Position numbers and translations under genes: made by a program. 64,000 nucleotides of DNA from Paludibacteraceae bacterium (GTDB lineage: Bacteria; Bacteroidota; Bacteroidia; Bacteroidales; Paludibacteraceae): assembly GCA_017479885.1 (NCBI GenBank), contig JAFVBR010000025.1:62001-126000 (forward strand), in the 5' to 3' direction. Every line of letters begins with the position of its first letter. Within the stretch, counting starts at the first letter, position 1. Below, one piece after another: positions 33,281 through 41,325 of this stretch. The notes beneath the pieces were generated by a model that made no database searches, was not told where the DNA came from, and saw only the letters and a program-made list of their open reading frames with translations.

Positions 33281-34423
33281 ATGAAAAAGATTTTCAATTT
33301 CGTGATTGCCGCCGTATGCGGCATGGCAATCGTTGCATGCAGCAACGCCAACGTTGAGCAGTCAGGCAAAGAAGCCGAGCTCCAGAAAGTAGTCAAACCC
33401 TACGTAGAAAACACCGTTATCGCCACCTACAGTGCGATGGCAAGCGAAGGTATTGTGCTTCTCGAAAAAGTGGAGGCTATACAAGAGGCTGTTAAAAACA
33501 AAGAAGACTACAGCAACCTTATTGTAGAAGCAGGCAAGTCATGGCGTGAGATGCGTCACCACTGGGAGCAGAGCGAAGCCTTTCTCTATGGTCCTGCCGA
33601 CAAACACTACATCGACCCTCACATCGACTCATGGCCTCTTGACTACAACACCATGAATACCTATTTGGCAAGTGAAGAGATTATGAAGAAAGTGGAAGAA
33701 GAAGGCGGTGATTTCGTAAGAGCCACATTCTCATACGCATTGCTCGGATTCCACGCTGCAGAGTATTTCCTCTTTGAAGAAGGTAATCCCCACAAGACCA
33801 ATCTGACTTACGCACAAGCTGTCTATCTGACAGCTATCGTGGAGGACCTTGCGCAGCAGGCTATTCTGCTTGAAGACTGCTGGGCAGGCGGAGTAAGCGA
33901 AGAGAAAGAGGCCATCATTTACGACGAGGAAGAAGATGAATCCATGAGTTGGGGTGAGAACTATGGCGAATACTTCATGGAACTATCTCACCCGGACTGG
34001 AAGACCTATCAGGCAGTGGTTGAGCAGATTGTATCAGGCTGCGTTGACATAGCTGGCGAGGTGGCCGACCTGAAAATGGGCAAGCCCTACCGTTCGTCAA
34101 GCAAAGCCGACCAAGAGTACATAGAGTCACCTTACAGCTACACCTCAACTACCGACTTTGCTGACAACATCATCTCCATCAAAAACGCATATTGCGGAGC
34201 CAAGGCAGGAGATGCCTGCGTTGCCGACTACGTGAAGAAATACGACTCTGAGCTCAACGACAAAGTGGTTGCCGCTATTGATGAGTCTATCAAACTTATC
34301 GGCGAGATAAAAGACTTTGAGACCAAGGCAAAAGACAATGCCGATGTAAAGGCCGCCATCGACCAAGTGAGCGAACTTGCCGAACTGCTTGAGGACGAAG
34401 TTCTGCCGCTGATTGGCAAATAA
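33281..34423 (+). CDS. Imelysin family lipoprotein (peptidase M75 superfamily)
   Basis: A 380-residue lipoprotein (signal ending AIVAC, Cys20). Imelysin-like proteins are four-helix-bundle duplications linked to iron acquisition (EfeO, IrpA). The signature GxHxxE is present as LLGFHAAEYFLF (His158, Glu161). The first half also has WREMRHHWEQSEAFLYGPADK, with conserved tryptophan and arginine, and IDSWPLD. The second repeat includes DIAGEVADLKMGKPY and the YCGAKAGDACVADYV segment. No protease motif beyond the family signature is expected; most members are not proteases. It lies 85 nt after the porin. Confidence 0.9.
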   Translation: MKKIFNFVIAAVCGMAIVACSNANVEQSGKEAELQKVVKPYVENTVIATYSAMASEGIVLLEKVEAIQEAVKNKEDYSNLIVEAGKSWREMRHHWEQSEAFLYGPADKHYIDPHIDSWPLDYNTMNTYLASEEIMKKVEEEGGDFVRATFSYALLGFHAAEYFLFEEGNPHKTNLTYAQAVYLTAIVEDLAQQAILLEDCWAGGVSEEKEAIIYDEEEDESMSWGENYGEYFMELSHPDWKTYQAVVEQIVSGCVDIAGEVADLKMGKPYRSSSKADQEYIESPYSYTSTTDFADNIISIKNAYCGAKAGDACVADYVKKYDSELNDKVVAAIDESIKLIGEIKDFETKAKDNADVKAAIDQVSELAELLEDEVLPLIGK

Positions 34424-34436
34424 AAATATAAGAAAC

Positions 34437-34467
34437 TTGCATAAGGCAGATTTTTTTACTACCTTTG
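34437..34467 (+). promoter_or_regulatory. Promoter upstream of the diheme lipoprotein gene
   Basis: TTG (34437-34439), 20 nt, then TACCTTTG (34460-34467), a full match to the consensus. The predicted leader of about 105 nt carries the hairpin at 34481-34518. Confidence 0.62.
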
Positions 34468-34480
34468 CGCAAGAAATACA

Positions 34481-34518
34481 TGTTTGTAGAGACATTCTTG
34501 AGGATGCCTCTACAAACA
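34481..34518 (+). promoter_or_regulatory. Leader hairpin TGTTTGTAGAG / CTCTACAAACA
   Basis: Perfect 11-bp inverted arms (34481-34491 and 34508-34518) around a 16-nt loop, about 8 nt into the predicted transcript. No T run follows, so it is not a classical terminator. It may stabilise the 5' end or be a copy of a dispersed TGTAGAGAC-type palindromic repeat. Confidence 0.55.
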
Positions 34519-34580
34519 GTAAAAGAACAACAACCCCGTTAGATTTCAATATATATTAACACTTAAATACAAATAACACA

Positions 34581-36233
34581 ATGAAAAAGAGTATTTATCT
34601 GATGATGACTATTGCCGGCATAGCTTTCACTGCCTGCAATAACCCCAATCAGACTCCCGAAACAGATCTGCCTGAGTGGTATTACACCGGCGGCGAACTG
34701 GGTACCACCTTCACCACCACCACCAACTGTTTCCGCCAACCGACTCCCGCCACCTCGGACGCAGGTCTGGGTATAGCATTCGCAGAAGGCGACAACATTG
34801 CGGAGAAAGACTTCATCACTGCCGCTTCAGGTCGTCAGGCAGGTCTGGGTCCCGTCTATGTGCGCGCATCCTGCCAGCACTGCCACCCCAACTACTCGCA
34901 CGGTGCCAGCGTACCCGCAGGCAAATACGATGCTTTCCATCAAGGCAACGGCACACTGCTCGTAGTCTATAACCCCGCCACCAACGCCTACGTGCCATGG
35001 CTGGCAGGTATGCCGCAACTCTTCGGTGTCGCACCTTTCAAGGCTCCGCTCAATCCTGACATGATAACTGTCAGTTGGAAGACCGTTACCGACAAACACG
35101 GCAATACCTTCCCCGATGGTGAGACCTACGAACTGCAATACCCTGAAGTCAGCATGCCTAAAGAGGCTGTGTACGTCTATAACCAGGGTTACCGCGACCC
35201 CGACGGTCTGCTCGAATCAGAAGGTTACGTCGTTGTGCTTGAGAACACTATCGGTGTATATGGCACAGGTCTGTTGGATGCCATCACCGACGAAGACATC
35301 ATTGCCCAATACGAGAAAGAGGCCAATGACGGCAAGTTGAAGAACGGACTCAACCCCGCTTTCTGGAACGGAGGATTCCAGACCACAGGCTACTACAAGA
35401 ACGACCCGCAATGGGGACCCAAGCGTTTCACCTACGCCCTCACCCGCGGTCCTGTTCTTGACGCAGCAGGTGCCAACGCCATCTGGAACATCACCAACGT
35501 GACCCGCTCTGACCGCAAGTCACACTATCTTGACCTGAACTGGAGTGGCGACAATCCTTCCATTTATGCCACTTATGCATCGAAAGACAAAACCGTGCAA
35601 GACGGCTTTGAGGCTTATATCTCAGGCATAACCACCAAAGAGGAACACCCTGAGTGGTTCACCGCCGATAAGGAAAAGAATGTATATGACTTCCTCACCT
35701 CCAAGAACCTGCCGGCAGAAATGACCGATGAGGACTTTACCGCCGTTATGGTATGGCACCGCGGTCTGGCAGTGCCTGCAGCACGCAACGTAAACGACGA
35801 GAAAGTGCTCCGCGGAAAACAGTTGTTCTCAGAACTCGGTTGCGACTACTGCCACCGTCCCACATGGACTACAGGCGCCGACAACCTGCGTGACCCCAAC
35901 GGATTCTTCAAGTCACAAAGCGACATGCCCCGCTACCAGAACCAGAAGATATGGCCCTACACCGACATGGTACAGCACAAACTCCACATGGAGAACGACA
36001 TCCGTACAGGTTGGTGCCGCACTACTCCTCTCTGGGGACGCGGACTGCACAAGAAAGCCACAGGCGATGCTTCCGAAGCACGTCTGCACGACACTCGTGC
36101 CCGCAACGTGATTGAAGCCATCATGTGGCACGGCTACAGCGAAGAGAGCGACGCCTACTATCCTACTCAGGAGTTCTACAAACTCCCCAAGGAAGACCGC
36201 GATGCTGTAGTTGAGTTCATCAACGCAATATAA
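34581..36233 (+). CDS. Diheme c-type lipoprotein, di-heme oxidoreductase (DUF1111) family
   Basis: A 550-residue lipoprotein (signal ending FTAC, Cys19). It has two c-heme attachment motifs: CQHCH at about residues 98-102 and CDYCH at 421-425. The regions GLGPVYVRASC and GKQLFSELGCDYCHRP, plus the terminal PKEDRDAVVEFINAI helix, are typical of the putative thiol oxidoreductase/di-heme group related to MauG-like peroxidases. It is probably anchored in the envelope and exposed to the periplasm or surface. The next gene builds c-type cytochromes and the previous one is imelysin, a combination that suggests iron handling with an electron-transfer step. The substrate is unknown. Confidence 0.88.
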   Translation: MKKSIYLMMTIAGIAFTACNNPNQTPETDLPEWYYTGGELGTTFTTTTNCFRQPTPATSDAGLGIAFAEGDNIAEKDFITAASGRQAGLGPVYVRASCQHCHPNYSHGASVPAGKYDAFHQGNGTLLVVYNPATNAYVPWLAGMPQLFGVAPFKAPLNPDMITVSWKTVTDKHGNTFPDGETYELQYPEVSMPKEAVYVYNQGYRDPDGLLESEGYVVVLENTIGVYGTGLLDAITDEDIIAQYEKEANDGKLKNGLNPAFWNGGFQTTGYYKNDPQWGPKRFTYALTRGPVLDAAGANAIWNITNVTRSDRKSHYLDLNWSGDNPSIYATYASKDKTVQDGFEAYISGITTKEEHPEWFTADKEKNVYDFLTSKNLPAEMTDEDFTAVMVWHRGLAVPAARNVNDEKVLRGKQLFSELGCDYCHRPTWTTGADNLRDPNGFFKSQSDMPRYQNQKIWPYTDMVQHKLHMENDIRTGWCRTTPLWGRGLHKKATGDASEARLHDTRARNVIEAIMWHGYSEESDAYYPTQEFYKLPKEDRDAVVEFINAI

Positions 36234-36235
36234 TA

Positions 36236-36430
36236 TAGTTTAGAGTTGAGAGTTTAGAGTTTAGAGAAGTTTATAAGTATTCAGGTTGAGAGTTAAGAAT
36301 TGAGAGAAGTTTATAAGTTATTAGCTGAGAGTTGAGGGTTGACAATTTTTCTCTCTGCTTTTTACCAATTAACTACTTTGAACTCTACACTAACCAACTT
36401 CTCTCAACTCTAAACTCTAAACTCTAAACT
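36236..36430. repeat. AT-rich repeat with long inverted arms between the diheme and ccsBA genes
   Basis: The left arm (36236-36272) is built from AGTTTAGAGTTGAGAGTTTAGAG words. The right arm (36396-36430) is its near-complement, CTTCTCTCAACTCTAAACTCTAAAC. Further copies (GTTGAGAGTTAAGAATTGAGAG) lie between. The RNA could fold into a long imperfect hairpin. It is the same family as 1483-1517. No gene is present in the 213-nt gap. Confidence 0.7.
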
Positions 36431-36446
36431 TTAATACTAATCAGAT

Positions 36447-38663
36447 ATGAAGTTTCTCCGCCCGCTTAGTTTCTCCCTCATGGGAGTCATTATCCTGCTA
36501 CTGATTGCAGGCAGTATAACCGAACAACTTGCCGGCACCGAGGCAGCAGTCAGATATGTTTACTCTGCGCCATGGACTATTTGTCTGTGGGCAGCGGCAG
36601 TGGTATGCGCATTGGCGTATATGTTCACCGTCAGAATGTACAAGCATATCGTCACCTGCCTGCTGCATTTCTCGTTTGTCGTTATTCTGGGCGGAGCACT
36701 CATAACACACATCTTCGGCGAGCAAGGGCAGGTGCATCTGCGCTACGACGGCCAGCCGCAGGTTGAAGGCATCAGTCTGCCCTTCTCTGTCAGTCTCAGG
36801 AATTTTCATATCGACTACTATCCGGGCACCAATGCGCCTATGGATTTTGTCAGCGACATAGAAGCCGATGGCGTAAGCGGGCAGGTAAGCATGAACAACA
36901 TCTTCACCCACCGCCATTACCGCTTCTATCAGGCGATGTTCGACTCAGACATGCAGGGTGTAACTCTGCGTATCAGTCATGACCCGTGGGGAATTGCAGT
37001 CACATACACCGGCTATGCTCTGCTTCTACTCTCCATGCTTCTGTTCTTCTTCCAGAAACGCACATATTTCCGTTCGTTAGTCGGGAAACTGCAGGGGGCG
37101 GAGCATATAGCGGTTGTGACGGTTCTGATTTTACTTGCCTCTGCCGGTTCTGTCTCTGCCAATACCTCCGCTCCACCCACTCTATACAAACCAACGGCTG
37201 AGGAGTTCTGCAACATGTATGTCTATTACAACGACCGTGTATGCCCCATGCAGACCCTTGCCCGCGACTTCACCGTGAAGTTGTACGGCAAACCCTCTTA
37301 CAAGGGTCTGTCAGCAGAAGAGGTGTTCTGCGGATGGCTCTTCTTCTACGACCAATGGGCAAAAGAACCATGCATCAAGATAAAGGGCAAAGAAACCCGC
37401 CGACTGCTCGGCATTGAAGGCAAATATGCCTGTCTCAACGACTTCACGGGCAAGGGGCTCTACAAACTTGACGAAGCACTCCTCCGAGGTGACAAAAACG
37501 CCAAGGCTGCCGACGAGAAGTTCCAACTCATCAGCATGGTATGCACTGCCTCCATGCTGAGAATATATCCCATAGCCACCAACAATGAGTCAGCACAGAA
37601 GTCTGTAAGCTGGTACTCATGGGTTGACCACATGCCCAAAGACATCGCGGATGAAGACTGGAAATTTGTAATGGGCAGCATGGAGTATGTGTTTCTGTGT
37701 GTTGCCCGCAATGCCAACACAGAAGCGCAGGACGCCCTCCGCAAGATACGCCTGTGGCAGCAGACTCATGCAGGAGAGAAGAGTTTACCATCAGAAGCAA
37801 GGTTCAAGACCGAGAAGTTCTACAACTCTGCCAACTTCACCCGTCCTCTGGCTATGACGTTTGCCACTATCGGACTTGTATTGTTCTTTGTTTGCTGCAT
37901 ACTGACTGCAAGAGGCAAACGGCTCAACAGCTGGATCAACTTCACCTTCACCGGTCTGATGGCAGCCCTGCTGATGTATCTGACCCTGCTTCTGTCACTG
38001 AGGTGGGTTGTAAGCGGTCATGTGCCACTCAGCAACGGACACGAAACGATGCAGTTTCTTGCCTGGCTGAGCGCACTACTTACTGTCGTGTTCACCACCC
38101 GTGACATTTACTGGCAATACCACAACGGGCAAAAGTCGGCTGCAGGGTATCAACTGACGCTGCCATTCGGGTATCTGATATGCGGCATGACGCTGATGGT
38201 GAGCATGATGTCGCAGGCGAATCCGCAAATCACCAATCTGATGCCTGTACTGCAGTCTCCGCTGCTTACTCTGCACGTTGCAATAATAATGATTGCCTAT
38301 TGCCTTCTCGCCTTCGTAATGCTTAATGGTGTGGCGGCATTTTTCCTGCGTGACAGCCGCGAACAACTGCAAACCATCAGTCAGATATTGCTCTACCCCG
38401 CCGTGTTCTGCCTTACAATAGGCATTTTCCTCGGAGCCGTGTGGGCAAACATCTCGTGGGGCAGATACTGGGGGTGGGACCCGAAAGAGGTGTGGGCACT
38501 GATAACAATGCTTGTATATTCCGCATTGCTGCACACCAATTCACTGCGTTTCCTGCAGAAGCCTCTTGCCTTCCACATCTACAGCGTGGTAGCTTTCCTG
38601 TTTGTGTTGTTCACCTATTTCGGCGTCAACTTCATACTCGGCGGACTGCACAGTTACGCATAG
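36447..38663 (+). CDS. ccsBA: Fused cytochrome c synthase CcsBA (ResB-CcsA fusion)
   Basis: System II cytochrome c biogenesis protein that exports heme and attaches it to CxxCH motifs. The 738 residues begin with ResB/CcsB-type helices (SLMGVIILLLIAGSITEQL) and a periplasmic loop. A long soluble middle follows (~residues 240-460), then a CcsA-like C-terminal half with about eight helices. The tryptophan-rich heme-binding motif is WGRYWGWDPKEVW at ~residues 672-684, with nearby candidate axial histidines (GGLHSYA at the end, HVAIIMIAYC). It lies immediately downstream of the diheme lipoprotein, its likely client. Confidence 0.92.
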   Translation: MKFLRPLSFSLMGVIILLLIAGSITEQLAGTEAAVRYVYSAPWTICLWAAAVVCALAYMFTVRMYKHIVTCLLHFSFVVILGGALITHIFGEQGQVHLRYDGQPQVEGISLPFSVSLRNFHIDYYPGTNAPMDFVSDIEADGVSGQVSMNNIFTHRHYRFYQAMFDSDMQGVTLRISHDPWGIAVTYTGYALLLLSMLLFFFQKRTYFRSLVGKLQGAEHIAVVTVLILLASAGSVSANTSAPPTLYKPTAEEFCNMYVYYNDRVCPMQTLARDFTVKLYGKPSYKGLSAEEVFCGWLFFYDQWAKEPCIKIKGKETRRLLGIEGKYACLNDFTGKGLYKLDEALLRGDKNAKAADEKFQLISMVCTASMLRIYPIATNNESAQKSVSWYSWVDHMPKDIADEDWKFVMGSMEYVFLCVARNANTEAQDALRKIRLWQQTHAGEKSLPSEARFKTEKFYNSANFTRPLAMTFATIGLVLFFVCCILTARGKRLNSWINFTFTGLMAALLMYLTLLLSLRWVVSGHVPLSNGHETMQFLAWLSALLTVVFTTRDIYWQYHNGQKSAAGYQLTLPFGYLICGMTLMVSMMSQANPQITNLMPVLQSPLLTLHVAIIMIAYCLLAFVMLNGVAAFFLRDSREQLQTISQILLYPAVFCLTIGIFLGAVWANISWGRYWGWDPKEVWALITMLVYSALLHTNSLRFLQKPLAFHIYSVVAFLFVLFTYFGVNFILGGLHSYA

Positions 38664-38710
38664 CGGTATTGTTAAATAATTATCACACAATCCTGTCTGT
38701 TTCACCAATG

Positions 38711-38743
38711 GTGCGGATATTTGTCTGACGATGAAGTCCGCAT
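38711..38743 (+). repeat. Copy A of a duplicated structured element
   Basis: GTGCGGA, 19 nt, TCCGCAT, with an inner TTGT-CTG-ACGA hairpin. A near-identical copy lies 405 nt downstream (39116-39148). Changes between the copies mostly keep pairing, including GU pairs. Copy A follows ccsBA by 47 nt and has no T run. The 536-nt gap 38664-39199 holds this element, a promoter and two candidate terminators; I see no convincing gene in it. Confidence 0.6.
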
Positions 38744-38817
38744 ATAAATAATCTTTGGCATTACTATTGTTGCAATTGAACAGTAGTATAAATGCTGTCA
38801 ACATTTATCACCCCTAT

Positions 38818-38848
38818 TTTGCATATTACAAAAATTGCATTATCTTTG
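38818..38848 (+). promoter_or_regulatory. Promoter of the exopolysaccharide island leader
   Basis: TTTG (38818-38821), 19 nt, then TATCTTTG (38841-38848). The predicted start is near 38855, leaving a ~345-nt leader before the radical SAM gene, with two possible terminators inside it. Confidence 0.6.
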
Positions 38849-39043
38849 CAGACGGAAACAAACCAACATTATTTGCCAATGAATTAAACCACGCACTGAC
38901 AGGCAGTGCAATGACATATTTTTGCAGCGTTTTTGCGTAATACTTGCACCCTTAAAAATAACTGGACACTATTTTTCAAGGCAAGTCAGATAACACAAAG
39001 AATCTGTACACCAATAATCAAAGCAAGGAATAGCGACAAGAAT

Positions 39044-39068
39044 GCTCGTGCATTTGCACGGGCTTTTT
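39044..39068 (+). terminator. Intrinsic terminator inside the exopolysaccharide leader
   Basis: GCTCGTGC, an ATTT loop, GCACGGGC (8-bp stem with one wobble pair) and TTTTT. It lies about 190 nt after the predicted start and 130 nt before the first gene. It could be an attenuator or the end of a ~210-nt small RNA. Confidence 0.65.
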
Positions 39069-39115
39069 CGTGGGTATTCTGCTTTGAGGGTACAGTCCAG
39101 TTAGTTTTCCCAAGG

Positions 39116-39154
39116 GTGCGGATATTCGTCAGACGATGAAGTCCGTGCTTTTTT
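39116..39154 (+). terminator. Copy B of the duplicated element, terminator-like
   Basis: GTGCGGA, 19 nt with inner TCGT-CAG-ACGA hairpin, TCCGTGC, then six T (39149-39154). It is the same element as 38711-38743 with two internal differences, and here it carries a T run. It lies 45 nt before the radical SAM start and could be a second attenuation point. Confidence 0.5.
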
Positions 39155-39199
39155 GTATGTGCTTCATCACACTATAAAACAACATATCGCCGTACCATA

Positions 39200-40315
39200 A
39201 TGGACCAACTTAAACGTTTCATAGATATTTATGTGCCAATAGAGTCATGCACGTTAAGATGTGATTATTGCTATATTACACATCATAGGCTGTTCAACAA
39301 CAAACTGCCTAAGTTCAACTACGATGCTGATACTATTAGGAAAGCACTCTCTAAAGAGCGTTTAGGTGGAACTTGCCTGTTAAACCTATGTGCCGGAGGT
39401 GAAACATTGCTCGCTCCGGAAATGCCTCAATACATAAAGGCCTTGCTGGAAGAAGGGCACTATGTAATGGTAGTTACCAATGCAACTGTAGACAGGGCTT
39501 TCAATGAAATGGCGACATGGCCTAAAGATTTGCTGGAAAGACTATTCTTCAAGTTTTCATATCACTATATGGAGTTGAAGAAGCGTAATCTGTTTGACCG
39601 TTTCTTTAACAATATCAGAAAAATGCGCGATGCAGGAGCATCATTTACTTTGGAGTTGACTCCATACGATGATTTAGTGCCATATATAGATGAATTGAAA
39701 CAAAAGGCATTTGAAGAACTTGGAGCGATTCCTCATGTGACTGTTGCCCGCGATGAACATTATATGGGAGTAAAACCGATACTTACCAAAATGACTCGTG
39801 AGGAATATCAGAAGACATGGAGTGTGTTTGATAGCAAATTGTTTGATTTCAAGTTTTCTATCTTCGGAGTTAAGCGCAAAGAATTCTGCTATGCCGGAGC
39901 ATGGACAGGTTATCTGAATATGCAAACGGGAACTCTGATACAGTGCTATGGTTTCGGTTGGACACAAAATATTTTTGATGATATTGAGAAACCAATAAAA
40001 TGGCGTCCTGTTGCCAACTGTTGTCAAGAACCACATTGCTTCAACGGACACTCATGGATAGGATTAGGAGCAATTCCCGAAATAGATGCTCCCACCTATG
40101 CAGAGATGCGTAATCGCGTGTGCATTGATGGTACGGAATGGCTTCAACCCAAAATGCATGCCTTTATGTCTCAACGCCTGTATGACAACAATTTACAAAT
40201 TACCCCCCCCCCATCAAAATTTATGCCAAACTGCGTAATGTGGTGGTGGAAAATAAAGGTAAAATATATAGAAAAATCAAGAAGATGTTTATTAAAGTTC
40301 TGTCGTATAAACTAA
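39200..40315 (+). CDS. Radical SAM protein of the exopolysaccharide island
   Basis: A 371-residue radical SAM enzyme. The cluster-binding motif is CTLRCDYCY (Cys17, 21, 24), then a glycine-rich SAM motif LCAGGETLLAPE. The C-terminal part has further cysteines (FCYAGAWTGYLN, QCYG, NCCQEPHC), suggestive of an auxiliary Fe-S (SPASM-like) domain. The substrate is unknown; it may modify a sugar or act with the pyruvyl transferase 1 nt downstream. In the given sequence the last ~36 residues are read after a C10 tract and are unusually rich in Trp and Cys (VMWWWKIK). One more C would give a lysine-rich tail ending in a TGA that overlaps the next ATG. Confidence 0.85.
   Translation: MDQLKRFIDIYVPIESCTLRCDYCYITHHRLFNNKLPKFNYDADTIRKALSKERLGGTCLLNLCAGGETLLAPEMPQYIKALLEEGHYVMVVTNATVDRAFNEMATWPKDLLERLFFKFSYHYMELKKRNLFDRFFNNIRKMRDAGASFTLELTPYDDLVPYIDELKQKAFEELGAIPHVTVARDEHYMGVKPILTKMTREEYQKTWSVFDSKLFDFKFSIFGVKRKEFCYAGAWTGYLNMQTGTLIQCYGFGWTQNIFDDIEKPIKWRPVANCCQEPHCFNGHSWIGLGAIPEIDAPTYAEMRNRVCIDGTEWLQPKMHAFMSQRLYDNNLQITPPPSKFMPNCVMWWWKIKVKYIEKSRRCLLKFCRIN
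40203..40212 (+). repeat. C10 homopolymer inside the radical SAM gene
   Basis: Ten consecutive C. The frame present yields T-P-P-P-S-K-F and stops at 40313-40315. With 11 (or 8) C the frame reads IKIYAKLRNVVVENK onward and stops at 40318-40320, overlapping the ATG at 40317-40319. Both frames stay open for about 100 nt. Confidence 0.9.
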
Positions 40316-40316
40316 A

Positions 40317-41243
40317 ATGAAAGCGTCAGATAAAATACAACAATTGAAGAGTATAATTAAGCAACGGCTTGTTCCTTTGATTAATCATGATTATTGGCTT
40401 CTGGAAGTGCCTTATTATACCAATGTGGGTGATACGTTGATATGGCAAGGAGAGTTGGATTTTCTAAAGACATTGCCTTACAAATGCAAGGGAATGTGCT
40501 CATATTATTCTGCTGCACCTGAAAATATAAAACCTGATGATATAATCTTGTTTCAGGGCGGAGGGAACTTTGGTGATCTGTGGGATGCTCCTCAGCAATT
40601 CAGAATGGACGTAGTAAAAAAATATCCAAATAACAAAATAATATTCTTTCCGCAAACCGTCTGGTTCGAGCATGAAGAGAAACAGAAGGAATGTGCCGAA
40701 TTATTGTCACATTCACCTAATATATCTATATGTGCAAGGGACAGTTTCTCATTTGACTTGTTAAATAAGCACTTCTCCAATAATATATTGCTTGTGCCTG
40801 ATATGGCATTCTTTATCAATATGGACAGGTGGAGAAAAACCTACACTCCCAATGGCGATTTGCTTATAGAACGAAGTGATAAAGAACTTAAACAATATTC
40901 CCAATTAGAAGAGTTGTCAAAGCAAAATATCACAATTTCAGACTGGCTGCCATTCACGGAAAATAGTTGGCAAAAAACATGGTTACGCAGAACAAGAAAG
41001 TATTTGCCATTTATGTCTGATTGGTATGCCATGCATATATTCAGACCATATCTTATCAGATCAGGTATCAAATTAATTAGTTCTCATAAGAAGATATATT
41101 CCACCCGTCTTCACGCTGCGATATTGAGTGTCTTGCTCGACAAAACAGTTGACCTGACATGGTTTGACAACTCTTATGGAAAGAATTTGCACTTTCATGA
41201 AACGTGGCTGAATGACTTGGATGGTATAACATTCATCAGATAA
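40317..41243 (+). CDS. Polysaccharide pyruvyl transferase family protein
   Basis: A 308-residue cytoplasmic enzyme of the family that adds pyruvate ketals (from phosphoenolpyruvate) to sugar residues of extracellular polymers. Family traits: YYTNVGDTLIWQGELDFL at the start, ILFQGGGNFGDLWD, IIFFPQTVWF, SICARDSFSFDLL, LVPDMAFF and the late STRLHAAILSVLL motif. It starts 1 nt after the current radical SAM stop, or overlaps it as ATGA in the alternative frame. The DNA is AT-rich compared with the surrounding core genes, which suggests acquisition by transfer. Confidence 0.87.
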   Translation: MKASDKIQQLKSIIKQRLVPLINHDYWLLEVPYYTNVGDTLIWQGELDFLKTLPYKCKGMCSYYSAAPENIKPDDIILFQGGGNFGDLWDAPQQFRMDVVKKYPNNKIIFFPQTVWFEHEEKQKECAELLSHSPNISICARDSFSFDLLNKHFSNNILLVPDMAFFINMDRWRKTYTPNGDLLIERSDKELKQYSQLEELSKQNITISDWLPFTENSWQKTWLRRTRKYLPFMSDWYAMHIFRPYLIRSGIKLISSHKKIYSTRLHAAILSVLLDKTVDLTWFDNSYGKNLHFHETWLNDLDGITFIR

Positions 41244-41325
41244 AAAACACACGAAACTCAAGCTCCGTGCAAAAGACGTTCTTTGACATATTTCAAATAA
41301 AAGTAAATGGAAGCCCTGCTGCGTA

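Noticed and set aside
38755..39139. Two small ORFs (61 and 68 codons) in the exopolysaccharide leader
   Set aside because: The first crosses the promoter and the second crosses a terminator; composition and translations do not look like proteins.
38701..39148. Invertible promoter as in Bacteroides capsule loci
   Set aside because: The two element copies are direct, not inverted, repeats, and no nearby recombinase gene is present.
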